NCBI GenBank assembly: GCA_031216445.1
Contig: CM062218.1
Coordinates: forward strand, 12,873,001 to 12,937,000
Reading direction: 5' to 3'
DNA from: Lateolabrax maculatus
Taxonomy: Eukaryota; Chordata; Actinopteri; Acropomatiformes; Lateolabracidae
DNA: 64,000 bases
Each line of letters starts with the position of its first letter. Positions within the stretch are counted from its first letter, which is position 1. Of the stretch, positions 34,301 to 61,507 are shown one piece after another. The position numbers and the translations under genes are program-made. The notes below the pieces were generated by a model, which ran no database searches, was not told the origin of the DNA, and was given only the letters and a program-made list of their open reading frames with translations.

Positions 34301-36666
34301 GGTGTTATAAAAGTATACTGAAAGCATTATGCATTATGATACCATCTGATTCCTTAATAGATTTTCTTGTCAAAATAGAATCTGATCTTGAAATAAAACA
34401 CTTAGTACAAAAACAGATTTAAAAGAAAATGTAATGATGTCATTCCTTCACTTTTTCTCTCCTTTTAAAGTTGATTTCATTGGTGGTTTTGACTCCTACG
34501 GCTACCAGCCTCCTCAGAAGTCCTCTCATCTGCAACTGCAGCCTCTTTACACGTGAGTTAAAAATATACATTTTCCAATTTTCCTCTACTTTTGTACAGC
34601 AATTTAGTGTTGCAATTCTAAAATGTTTGTAGCAGAGACCGTGATGTCCTGACTTGTAGTCCCTAGTGTGGGTCAGTCTCCAGAAACAATGCATTAACCA
34701 CACTGCAACTCAATATCATCTTTATTCAGACCCAACCTGCATGATTTCTGTTACAATGTTTAGGTCTAAAGTCTCATAATCAGGGTTATTTTGGAAAGCT
34801 CCCTTCAGTGCCACAGAAGACATTATACAACTGTTTTCTCAGGTTGAGTTATAGTCCTCATGACGAATAAACTGAACCTCATGGGTAAAATCTGTGGAAT
34901 TATATCAAAGTACTGTAACATCGATGTCTGATGTGTGAATTCCCCTGATCGCATTTCCTCTCCATCCCAGGGCTGGTTAACTGCTAGTAGCGCCCCCCTC
35001 AGGCCAATCCCTGACGGTGTCACTGTGGATGGAAAGCAGCGGTTGCCTTGATTACACTCACTCTGTGTGTCACAGTTTACCCGAGGAATGGACTTACCCC
35101 ACCCAGAGGGAGAGACGTCTGTGCGTGTGTGCATGTGTGCTTGTGTCTGAGAAAGAGAAACACATCCCTGAATAGAATGTACAGAGCTCAGGGAAGAACC
35201 AGCATGCCAGGTGGTGTGATAAGATGGAGGAGAAGGAGGAGGCAGGAGAGGAGAGATGCAGAGAACAAGAGCTGGGGACACCTCTGTCAAATCACCGAAG
35301 ACACACTTCACTAAACTGCCAGCTCTCAACACTCCCACAAGTTTGTGTGTGTGTGTGTGTTTGTGTGTGTAATGTGCGTGTGATTGTGTAACTCCGCAGG
35401 ACTAGCTGGTGCTTTGTGGTTGCACCCTGGACTCTTACCACTCGGTGTCCCTGTGATTTCTTTTTTTGGGTGCTCATGTGTGTGTGTGGGGGTGGGGGTG
35501 GGGGTGTGGGTGGGGTCACATAATAAAAAGAGGCACGGCTCGTACCTGTTGTCGTTTTAGAATGTGGTGATTTTAAACTAGAGCAGTCTTACTATTCCCA
35601 TTCCCAAAGCCATCTTTCCTTCCTCCTCTCATGCCCTTAAAACCACTGTTGACATTCAAGCTTTTCACATTACAGGCCTGGCCTGCTAAGGTAGTAAAAC
35701 AGAGCTGGTGGAGCAGAAAGAATGACCTGCTTAAAGGATCAGGCTGGCAATATTTTGTACATTATATTATTGACCAAAACCAACAATGCGTTTATCTGTC
35801 TCTTAATACTTTCCAAGCTTGTACTTGTTTGTTCAGACATAAAAAATCACAAAAATGTACTTTAATTTTAAAAAAAAAAATTAAAAAAAATAGGCTAAAT
35901 AATTTCCTAAAACAGCTGGGCACTGAACATTTTAGCAAATGTAACTCAGGAGTAAATGGTGCATTTGTTGGGGACTATCATTGGCTGCGCATGTACTGCG
36001 CTAGTGTGTATTTACAGATAAAGTGCCCATGTTCATCATAATGGAAGAACATATCACCCAGTGCAACAGTGTGGCTGGTTTCACAGAGGAATACACTATA
36101 TCAGGCTTGTTAGTAGGATTAATTCATAGTTGGTTTTGGTCTTTTTCATGCAATTTGTTGATAATAACAAAAATATAGAATGTCACCTGACTCATCCTTT
36201 AAAGTTCTGGGTCAATGCAAAAGTCATGTTAAATGTCCATCGCCTGGATATTTTATTTTCAGGAAAATAAATTCAGCCTACTGTACATGCAATGCTGTTG
36301 ATTGGGGATGCAGATGGCTTTGGGATCAGACATTAGTGTGTCTATGGGGCGGGTGGGGGGAGCAGTGGGGATACTGTGCATGTAAATAACCAGCCAATGA
36401 TTGTTTTGTTGGTTCCATTTAGAAAAGGGGGGTTGCATTAGGGGGTGGGTAGGGCACGGGGAGAGGGGTTCAGATCACGTTTTTCTTCATACCTGTTTCT
36501 CTTGTTCTCTCTTTTTGGATATCCTCATGCTGCCCTCCGTTTACCCATCTGCAGCTGACTCTCCCTCATCATCTTTCTAACAAACTACATTCACCTCTGC
36601 AGCTCATTTGCTGATCTCCACTGGAGCACGGCGATAAAGGAGATCGAAGAGGAAAATATGTCATGA
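30915..36666 (+). CDS. nkain1: Na+/K+-transporting ATPase-interacting protein 1, 7 exons
   Basis: Exons are 30915-30968, 31896-32033, 32127-32207, 32868-33065, 33192-33252, 34471-34552 and a probable last exon 36603-36666, totalling 678 bp (225 aa). Family members are about 207 aa and end just after LQLQPLYT. Reading through exon 6 without splicing gives TAC ACG TGA and a protein of 205 aa, so both C-termini are possible. It is a small plasma-membrane protein that binds the Na,K-ATPase beta-1 subunit, mainly in neurons. The N-terminus MGKCDGRCTLLVICSLQL, hydrophobic segments such as ILANFLHIMAVILGMFGTV and LVLWVGWNSFIICFYLE, and the motif DFIGGFDSYGYQPPQK identify the family. Oddities: intron 3 has a GC donor (CAG|GCAAGT at 32208), exon 3 has a TAGCAG tandem acceptor, and exon 2 follows a C22 tract. 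Confidence 0.93.
31188..31304. repeat. (GT)n and (AG)n microsatellites in nkain1 intron 1
   Basis: A (GT)n tract at about 31194-31217 is followed by (AG)n at 31271-31304. Both are simple sequence, and the ORFs across them are artefacts. Confidence 0.9.
31858..31879 (+). repeat. C22 homopolymer at the nkain1 exon 2 acceptor
   Basis: An uninterrupted run of 22 C ends 16 bp before nkain1 exon 2 (31896) and is followed by TCCCCCTTTCCCATAG. The homopolymer is thus the upstream part of the polypyrimidine tract. On the minus strand it is a G22 run. Confidence 0.9.
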
Positions 36667-36784
36667 ACATACACGGTGACATGTTATGAGTAGTTTTTGT
36701 AGATATAACTGGAGACAGGAAGAGGGGAGGAGAGAGACAGGTATGAGGTGAAGACCTTATTGGGTGTAAGGTGAAGTTTGAAAT

Positions 36785-36790
36785 AATAAA
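36785..36790 (+). other. Poly(A) signal AATAAA of nkain1
   Basis: AATAAA lies 119 bp after the proposed last-exon stop at 36664-36666. A terminal exon that carries both a stop codon and a nearby poly(A) signal supports the exon 7 placement. Confidence 0.6.
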
Positions 36791-36799
36791 AATACACTT

Positions 36800-37690
36800 T
36801 CTACATTAAACATGACTTCTGTTGTCATTTGTAGACACACATTTGTCTCACTGAGAACGACTAAAGGTTTAATAAAATGAGTGCTTTCATTCCTATCTTT
36901 GATCACATTATATTAATATCAGGATTATAGGGCACAGAATTACATTTTTGCCAGATTATTTGGGAAGATTATACAAATAATGCACTCTGGTGAGCTGATA
37001 TTGTACAGTATTTGATATGTCAAAATAATATCATGCATTTTATAGAAAGACAGTCAAACAATACAAAAACAGCACTGTGATGTTTATAAAGGGAATGAGC
37101 TTTCATTTAAGTTCATTGTAATGGTATTAACTTGATTTTCTACAATTAAGATTTGATTTAGATCCACTATGACAGAAATAGCACTGTGGCATTCATAAAG
37201 TGACTTATTGTTTAGAATTATAAAAACAGCTATTATTACATATGTAAGAAATGTTATTGTGTGTTAATATTTCACTATGGGTTTTACCTAACAAATTAGT
37301 TTATTGCACATCTTTCTGCCAGCAAATAAATATAGATCACACTGAACATAACGCATTACAACAAATAGGTTAACATTTAAACTGACCAATACAGAAACAA
37401 CAAACAACTTAAAAAAAGACTAAATGGTGCATGTGGAAGTGGATTTAGTGTAGATGTGTGACCTTTTATTTCAAACATTGCACTTGTGGGTGAGGTGTAA
37501 AAAAAGAAAAGACATATCTGAACTTTTATGTATGGAAATTAATAGGCCTTTGTGACTGTGTATGCATGCTTGATAGGTACACACCTCAGGCTATTTAATC
37601 CAGTATGACTGCACCGTACAAGCATAGCAGCATCTCCTGAAGATTTCCATGTGATCAATGTAGATTTTCTTAAAGGGCTGCCATAATCCA
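36800..37690. other. AT-rich spacer nkain1-pum1
   Basis: No gene or named repeat is seen. AT-rich with scattered short runs, it gives way to CpG-rich sequence near 37700. Confidence 0.6.
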
Positions 37691-37699
37691 GGCGCATTA

Positions 37700-38439
37700 C
37701 GTCATGCACACACCGGCCTGGGACCGTCTTTTCTCCGGTCTGCAGCCCCGGGCTCCACTGGCTCATCTCCCAAAAAAAGCCAGGAGGGTATTGTATTTTT
37801 TATTATTTTGGGCCACACGCTCCCCCTTTTCCCCTCGCCGTCCACTTACATACCGGAGGTGTAACGGAGCGATAGGCGGCCGCACACTCCGCTGACCGTG
37901 TGGCGCAGCACGTTGCCATGGCTGCCAAGCACCCCGTTACCGTAGAGACCCCGGTAAAAGTGCACAGCCCACCCCCGACGAAAACACCCAACATCCCCAC
38001 ATAATAGTACACAATTATTTTATTTAACAAGTTTTTCTATTCCTATATGCTATTCTATATGCTCAAATATAAATGTAATTTTCTTGTGATTTTTTTTTTT
38101 TTTTTTTGGTAGTTTATTGTAGCGACGTCCTCTGTTCCTGTACAGCTGAACGTCTGTCAAAAAAGGAAATGTCTTTACGCCGTGGACAAACAATATGAAT
38201 GAAGTGAAAACAGAACCGCACAACACAAACAGACTCCACACATAACAAAGGGACCGGTCCGGTGCGACCCTCCCTCCCCTCCCGGTTGGCGCAATGAACC
38301 GCACGCTCTCTCTCATCCCTTCCCGTCATGCAGCGCTCTCGCCTGCTCCTCCGCCGAGCCGCCATGTTGTCGGAGTGAAAGCCTGGGGTGTCAGAGAGAA
38401 ACTGGGGCCGAAATCCGCGACCATCCACCCTCTCCGCCG
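37700..38439 (+). promoter_or_regulatory. pum1 CpG promoter region and non-coding exon 1
   Basis: CpG-dense segments at 37700-37980 and 38250-38439. The second ends at a strong donor (CCGCCG|GTGAGT) after 38439, whose matching acceptor is 42436, just before the pum1 ATG. This makes it non-coding exon 1 with an intron of about 4 kb. The first segment has an X-box half-like GTTGCCATGG (37912-37921). No TATA box was seen. Which of the two segments holds the main start site is not resolved. Confidence 0.65.
38328..38378 (+). other. Upstream ORF in pum1 exon 1
   Basis: ATG at 38328 opens a 16-codon frame (MQRSRLLLRRAAMLSE) closed by TGA at 38376-38378. It contains a second in-frame ATG at 38364 in the optimal context GCCGCCATGT. 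The frame is closed before the donor at 38439, so it is a genuine uORF if transcription starts upstream of it. Confidence 0.55.
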
Positions 38440-40006
38440 GTGAGTACCACCGCCTGCCCGCCCGCGACGGCACGGGGCATTGTTTGTTCACGCATCGGTG
38501 CGGGTATTGTCTCCGCGGCGGCTCCGAGAGAGGCAGCGAAGGAGGGGTGTTTCGCGCAGGCTGAAGCGGCTGCCTCCCTTTCTGCTGCTCGCCTCCTTCC
38601 TCCCCGTTGTGTCGGGTCTTCCGCTCCAGACAGCTCTCGGGCCTTTGTTAGCATCCGCCTCACGGGGACCGGCGGGGCTGCAAGGTCGGCAGACAGGTAG
38701 AGACCGACGCCCCCCCCCCACCACTACACACACACACACACACACACACACCGGGTGTCCGTTAACAACAAGATAAACCTGTTGGGGCGCCGCCGTCGGT
38801 GTTAAAAAAAAACACACACACACAGTGTGGAGCCCCGTGTTTGGCCACCGGTCCGCCCGGGCTGAGCTGGTGTCGGGAGGCCGTGTTATTGTCGGTGGAC
38901 GCGGAGGCAGCGGAGCTCCCCCCCCCGTAACGGACCCGGGACCGGCGTGAGCGGACGCGGACGAAACTCCCGCTAACTGTGCGCGGAGCTTCGGCTTATT
39001 CCCCTTTCGTTTTGATGTGTCATGTCTGTCAGGGAGAGAGAAGTGCTCCGCGGTGAGACACCTAACGTTATCTCGCGCCGGCCCGCAGGTTGCCTCGCTC
39101 GTATTGTCACACCCCTGCCGGTGCCCGGTATGCGGTGGATTGATCCCCCGGTATCGAGTAATGATTAACCCAGTTAGGCGGCGGAGCACATCGCCCGTGT
39201 CCGTGCGCCGGGCTGCACTTGTAGCACAACAAGCCGTGTGCGCTTCGCTGTGGGGGAATGGCCACAGCGTTGTGGATTTCCGGGTGTTTTTTCTCGACCT
39301 GATTTCGAGCTGAGGCAGAGGAATACGAGGCGCACATTTTACATTTCCAACCCGGCTGGATGAGGAGAGAGTGGAGCAGGGAGACAAACACACGAGGACG
39401 TATGTGCATGATCACCCGGAAGGGGGGCTGGTTTGTCTTTATCGTGTGGGACTGTTCAGCCGGTCAACTCGTGGTTTTTCCCCTTTATGGACGTGGTGTG
39501 TTGCACGGTGGTTTCAGCAGACCGGAGAGAAAGATGCATGCATGCATGCATGCGTTTGAAGAATCATAGTGTCAGACAGACTCTGGCAAAGTTAATTATT
39601 GTATATGGCTCAGTGTATAAGGAACTGCTTGTAATTTCCTCATGGCCTGTAGGGACACTAATGTGAAACTGGTAATTTTGACAGATTAGAGCTTGTTTAA
39701 ATAAGGAGAAGGCGTAAAATACAAATTATATCCCTCTTGACTGTTGGAAACCAGTGAGGTTGTTGTGCCCAATGTTGACCACGACCACCAAACAGGCTGC
39801 ATATTTCTGGAGTTTATCATTGCACACATGATGACAATCTGCCCACCACCTTTAAACCCTGATTAAATTACAGGGCCCCTCCGACCTCTTCAAAAGAAAG
39901 ACCACCAGTATGTCTCCATTTCTTGGCAATATAAAGTCAGTAACTTCCCTTGTGCAAACATAAGAAAATAGTATAATTTAAATTGTTCCTGTTACGCAAT
40001 ACACTT

Positions 40007-40350
40007 AATTGCCACTTTATTAGGTACACATAGCTTAAAGTAATGCAGTCTCGAGGGTGTAGTTTGTGGTCCTGTTGAACTGTATTGTGCAACACTCAGA
40101 GGTGTTCCTAATATTTAGTCAACTATCACTGATATAAATGGATTGGACAAAATATTAGAGACACCTCTCAGTGTAATGTAGTACAAGTTAAGGGGGAACC
40201 ACAAACAGCAGTCTCCAAAAGGACCTTAAAGTCGAATCAGCACCTCTCTCAAGACAGTTTCAACAAAGCTGAACATTATAATCTTCACGAAGGAATGATT
40301 TACCTCAGGACTGTTGTATCATACTGCATTTGTCTGGTGTACTTATTAAC
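40007..40350. repeat. Foldback (long inverted repeat) element in pum1 intron 1
   Basis: The left half (TTTATTAGGTACACATAGC ... CAGAGGTGTTCCTAATATTT) is mirrored by the right half (AATATTAGAGACACCTCTCA ... GGTGTACTTATTAA). The symmetry centre is near 40133. The two arms are diverged and carry different deletions. No coding sequence is present. Two further copies of the left arm lie at 41158-41400 and 41960-42160. It is a non-autonomous MITE-like or foldback element; the superfamily is not known to me. Confidence 0.7.
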
Positions 40351-41157
40351 TAACCACTGAGTCTGTAGTCTTGTGGTGGTATGACATATCAGCTATAACA
40401 GTGTGTACTTCTATGACCGGCAGCAGTGATCTGCAACCATGTCCCGGCCAAATCCATGCTTGTACAGCTTTTCTTAACACCTTAATTTCTGTGGATAGAA
40501 CATCTTGAACCAGAGAAGGATAACAACATTATGGCGGATATGTATCCAGGGCTGCTTGTGGTGAATTTCTATTGCTATGGTCTATTTCATTGAAGTTTGA
40601 ACTGTTATGTCTGGTTGTTTGAACTTTTACTGTACAGTACAGTTTACAGTATGTCCTGCTGACTGCAGACAGGCAGGTTGGCAGTTAAATCACCTGCCTC
40701 CTGAACTGGCTTGTAAAGTGATTCTCTGGTTTATATCTGTAACTGTTGATCCCAGATCTCTTCTTCTGATAATCAGCAATATAGTAGCTTTAATGGTAGG
40801 CTTTTACTTTATTCCAAAAAATGTTTGACATACTGTATGATTAATTATTATTGCTGTCCCTTATGTGGCTGCAACCTACAAACTTGTAATGTACTTTAGG
40901 TTCTTTAAAATGATTAAACTAATTACGATTAGTTTGATATTTACGTTAATTTTCTGTTTCAGTAGGGCAGTGCTGCAAAATTATATGCAGTTCTACATTC
41001 AAAATAAACATTACATCAGTAACTTTACTAAGTAGACCATTTTCAACCAAAGAGAGACTGTTAGTAAAGTGAACGGCTTTAGTGTTTTGCAGTGGCGAAA
41101 ATATCTGTACTCTTTTATGGCAGTTTTGGATACAATGGGCTGAGAGGCAACATCCTT

Positions 41158-41400
41158 TAATAGGTACACTTACCTAAAACTAATGCAGTCTAAAACAACA
41201 TCCCTGCATTAAATTCTACCTCAATGAAACTATAGAGAAGTGTTGATTCAACTTTAATGGTTATTTTTGAGGGTGCAGTTTGTAGAGCTGCTATATTATA
41301 TTTATTCATTGCACTGAAGTGTTTCTAATATTTGGTCTACTGTCACTGATATGAATTGGATGGACCAAGTATTAGAAACACACATTCAGTCTTCATTAAG
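41158..41400 (+). repeat. Second copy of the pum1 intron 1 repeat family
   Basis: It starts ATAGGTACACTTACCTAAAA CTAATGCAGT and runs through TTGAGGGTGCAGTTTGTAG to GTGTTTCTAATATTTGGTC and the beginning of the opposite arm (AAGTATTAGAAACAC). Same orientation as the left arm at 40007. Confidence 0.7.
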
Positions 41401-41959
41401 CACATTTTTATTGCAGTGTAGTTGCAAAAGACTGTTAGTTTAAGTTAAGTGCACCAAATGAACTATTAACTGGAGTGTAGTGTTACATGAAAAGTAGTTG
41501 AAGCTACAATATTTCTATTCTAAAAATGACTGCAAGATATTGCCTCCATTTACATGTGATTACATCGTGCTTACTTTTTTCCATTCCTGTAGGACTGATG
41601 TATTGAGGGATTTACAGAACAGCAGCACTGACTCTGAACTTAAATCAAAAACCATTGGGAATAGGAAAATTATTAGATGACCCCATTTGTTTTACTCCAA
41701 TTTTTTGCCTGTTGGGACCACAATTTGTTTTTATAAGGTAGGGTTGTAATCATGGATCATAGTTTGTCTTTGTCAGGACTTAATTGCTGTAAACATTAGC
41801 TAGTACAGTATAAGTTGGCAAGAGGACTTTAAAAAAGTCCTCAGTGCTTGCCTGTTTGTGGGATATAGTTACAAAGCCTTTGGTCTGATTTCCTCCATCT
41901 CTCTGCCTGGATTTATGTTGTTACAACAAAGGTTTGCACACTTAAAACTAGACCCACCC

Positions 41960-42160
41960 TGCCAATTTATTAGGTACACCTAAACTTCTACAAAACTAAT
42001 GCTGTCAATAGCCCAGCCCTGCAAGGTCACAGTGTTAATTTCTAGTAGAGCGGTGTTAATTTGACTTAATGATCATTTTGTAGGCTGTACTTTGTGGTGC
42101 TGTTGAACTTTCCTTCATTATGCGGAAAGGTGTTTCCAGTATTTTGTTGCTTCTTATAAA
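41960..42160 (+). repeat. Third copy of the pum1 intron 1 repeat family
   Basis: It begins CAATTTATTAGGTACACCTA, then ACTAATGCTGTC, TTGACTTAATGATCATTTTG and GGTGCTGTTGAACTTTCC, ending at GGTGTTTCCAGTATTTTGT. Left arm only. It ends about 275 bp before the exon 2 acceptor of pum1. Confidence 0.7.
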
Positions 42161-42446
42161 CAGGAGCAGTTTCAGTAAAAAAAACAATATTAGAATATTT
42201 TTGACTTATTCCCCCAATATGAGAATGTTTATGATTTATTGCAAGTGTGTTGTATTAGGCAGCATTTGTTTTAGCTAGTTGTACGTAATAAACTAGCAAC
42301 TGAGCACAGGGTCTCCATCCTCAATGAGTACATTCTGTATTAAGCTGGTCGGAGCTCATCAAACATTTATTTTTTCAGAATGTTGACCCACTATGCCATT
42401 GTTTGCATTTGACAGATGTATTTCTCTCTGGACAGGCTGTGGTGGA

Positions 42447-58102
<15,656 letters not shown>

Positions 58103-59740
58103 ACCGGCTCCCCCTCCCCTCCAGCCTGAAATCATGTCCAACCACCTTACGTACCCCTCCCCCACACCCTTCACCTCAGCCTCCTTAAGCTGTCATGTCT
58201 CCCAGCCCCACCCTCCTGTCCCTGTCTGACCCTTTTAGAAGGCATTGTGCCTACTTTCCCCCTTTCCAAATCATACTCACTGAGGATGTTGAGTACCCCT
58301 TGTGCCCCTGTTTCCATGACAACCCGGGAGGAGCCTGTTGCTACAGGCAGCCTTAGTTTTTGGCAGATTTTGTTGCCCCTCCCCCACCAGAGCCCAGGCC
58401 TTCTGATCTGGGGGAGGGAAGGAAGGAGGGCAGGAGTGGAGAGAGGTGAGACATGTTCCACTCATCGCTCCACTCCTCCTTTTTTTTTTTGTTTGTTTGT
58501 TTTTCCTTTTAATTTCCTCTTTTCTGATAAACTCAAAAATCATTTCACTTTTTGCTACTGCTGCACACACAATCCTAGTGTCCCCTCCCCTTCCTCCCAT
58601 CCTGGCTATTTACCACTATGAGATGGAACGAGTATTTAATTTGTCTGACGTCACAGAATCATAGACGAATACACACACACACACACGCCATCAGCTAACC
58701 AGCAGACAGATCATTTAGCATGGGAGATTCGTTTTCTGGTCTTGCTTCTATAAATATAACGTGTATACTTGGTGTAGACCTTTGCATATATATATAAATA
58801 TATATATAAAACTTTGTAGTTTTTCTGGTTTTTGATGTTGAATCTGTATCTATAATGTATCCTAGTAGTGACCACATACTTCTGACTGTATAATTGTACA
58901 TTTGTAAACCCTTGTAATGTAAAAGTGCTTTACCACCCTTTTTGGTATGAGAAGAAAAAAGAAAAAAAGCTCACTCTGAAAAAAAAAATCTTAGAAAAAA
59001 AAAAACCTGTGCATTTCAGTGTATATTCTCACCTCCTTGGTTGTGACATATGAGTTGTTGTATATTGTAAATTGTAATATCAAATTTTTTGTTTTGAAAA
59101 GCCCTTTCTATACAGCGTAGTACTTGTACAAAGATTCGCCACGCTTGGTTTTATCTTTATCTTGTCACTGCTTAACTTAAGACGTCGATTTCCCACTGAC
59201 TCCCAATTGGACACGTTCTGTTAGACTTAGTGGTGTCTTCTGGTTTATGTTGAAGGTTTTTTCTTTTGGGACCTTTTTTTTAAGATCTTTTTATAGGAAT
59301 GCTTTACTCCATGAAATGTGTCATGAGTATGGGTATGCTGATTGGGTGGGAGAAATAACTTTTACTCATTTAACAACCCCCCCGCCCCAAAACCCCTTGA
59401 TGACTGTTTTCAGAGGGGTAAACCCATGGATTGTACAGAGGAGATTCTTGTGTTTTTTGGCATTTCTCTAGTGCTGTAAGTGCTGTATCATACTGTCTAT
59501 GTCCTTTTGGGTGAGAGAGGCAGCCCGCCACAGCGCGGTGTACATTTGGAGCAGCCTTGTGTATATTTACTACGAGCACACCTGTAACCATATGTGTATA
59601 GTTAACAGAACCTGTGTATGCTTATTGCCTGGGCAACTATTTTTTGTAACTCCTGTTGTAGATTGTCTCTAAACAATTGTGTGATCTTTATTTTGAAACC
59701 AAACTGAACAAAAAAAACTTTGAAAATTTAACTGTCTCAA
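58103..59740 (+). other. pum1 3' UTR
   Basis: T- and A-rich sequence after the stop TAA (58100-58102), with a C-rich first 150 bp. It holds many UGUA cores, including four UGUAUAUU (near 59021, 59058, 59558 and similar) and UGUAGAUU (59658), but I find no exact UGUANAUA. No AATAAA was found; a TATAAA-type variant near 58805 or a signal near 59690 (CTTTATTTTG) may be used. The right boundary is approximate. Confidence 0.6.
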
Positions 59741-61005
59741 GTGTGCTTCATTGTGTGTTGTTTGCACTCACACGGGGTGAAAGACCGAGAACAGTTCTTT
59801 TTTTTTTCTTTTTTTAAATCAATTTTGAATGTTTGTTTTAAAAAAAGATCAGGATCTGTCCCATAGTTTCTATTCCAGCCATCTGAATGAATGTCTCTCT
59901 TCAGTGATATGACACAACTACACACAGCATGAGTCAGAGAGGGGACCGTGAGCTTTCTCCTGATAGTTTCTTTATAAATTGTGAATCATCTTTAACATGG
60001 TATGACCCTGACTAATGACAACAAGTGTTGATCAATTACAGTAATGACTGTCCCAGTGAGGAATAACTTAAGTTTCAGTAATGGATTCAGATACCAGTGG
60101 CTATTACTTTGATTAGAAAAAACTATTCCTGCATTTATTATCCAGTTAATTGTTTACATGATGACTAGATGAGCAGTAACAAAAGCCTTCCTATCATCAA
60201 TCCAGGCAGAAGTGAAAGGTTACTGGTGAATCAATACAATACCATAGTTTTGCTTTCGACATGAGTAATGACCCCAAGCTTTACAACCACAGATTATCCA
60301 ACTACACTGCAGTGTTGGGCGGATGTCTTTTCAAAACGCACCATACCTTGCGGTCTTCCAACTGTAACCTCTTCGGAGCCATGAGGGCATATTAAACCTG
60401 TCTGTACCTGTCCATCTGTTGTTTGGAGTGTCAGGAAACTGCCAGGATGTTACTTTGAAGAAAATGAGTCATGTTGGGTGTGATGTTGGTGGCACTAATC
60501 CCGGGGTTTTGTTGATTTCTTAAAGCGGATAACAATAAGACCTGAAGTGCAGGTGCATCAGGCTACCTTAAACCAGCTGAACAGTGCTGCAGGCTCAGGG
60601 CTGGGTCAGGTTGTTAGGCCCGTAGGCTGTTGTTTTATGGATTACCAACCTGGTAAAAGTGGATAACCTCAGAGTGGTGTCCTGCGTTATCACCTCTCGT
60701 CTACCTGTCTCGCAGCTTGGCCCTGTGTGAAAATTTACAAGATGTGTATTATTCCTATTAAATAGGCCTAAATAGATTAACCTGGCAATGGTTTTATGAA
60801 AGGGCAGCACACAGTAACGCACAAACTCAACGGCGTTAGAAGAATATCTGTGAGGCTCTTTGATCCCACAGATTCTAGATATAAAGTTGTAGATGAAAAT
60901 AATCTTATCTTTAAAGTGCGGCGTGATAAGATTTTCTTTCTCTTCTTCTTTTTTTTTTTTTTTTTTTTTTTTATAAAAAGGGCTTGGCCGTGACTCAGCC
61001 AATCA
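59741..61005. other. Intergenic spacer pum1-sdc3
   Basis: No gene is supported. T-runs lie at about 59799-59816 and 60949-60972. The sequence turns CpG-rich near 61005. Confidence 0.6.
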
Positions 61006-61251
61006 CAGCGAAGCACCGGCGCTGACCGCCAAAGGTGTGTAACGGTGGCGGGCCGCCAACCGGAGACACCTGAGCGGCGGTGAGCGCCAAACGAAAGGCG
61101 CAACCTGGGAGCGCACACGCACTGCGCACGCCGCGCGGTGCGCAGTGCGTGTGCGTGCGTGCGTGCGGTGCGTGCGCGCGTGTGTGTTTTTATAGGACTG
61201 CGGGTGCCCAAACGATCTGCAGGGGGCATCCTCGTCCTTGCTCGTGGAGAC

Positions 61252-61298
<47 letters not shown>

Positions 61299-61364
61299 CT
61301 CCTGCCAGACTCCCAGGCCAAGCAGCGTCGCCATACGGAACATCCTGCCCTCAACGGAGAGGGG

Positions 61365-61411
<47 letters not shown>

Positions 61412-61460
61412 GAGTGTGTGTGTGTGTCTGCTCGCGTGTGTGAGTGCGTGTGTGTGTGTG

Positions 61461-61507
<47 letters not shown>

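Noticed and set aside
38294..38439. Possible N-terminal extension of PUM1 from ATG at 38294
   Set aside because: The frame is open to the donor, but joined to exon 2 at 42436 it is out of frame with MSSVCVLKRK and stops shortly after. At most an overlapping uORF.
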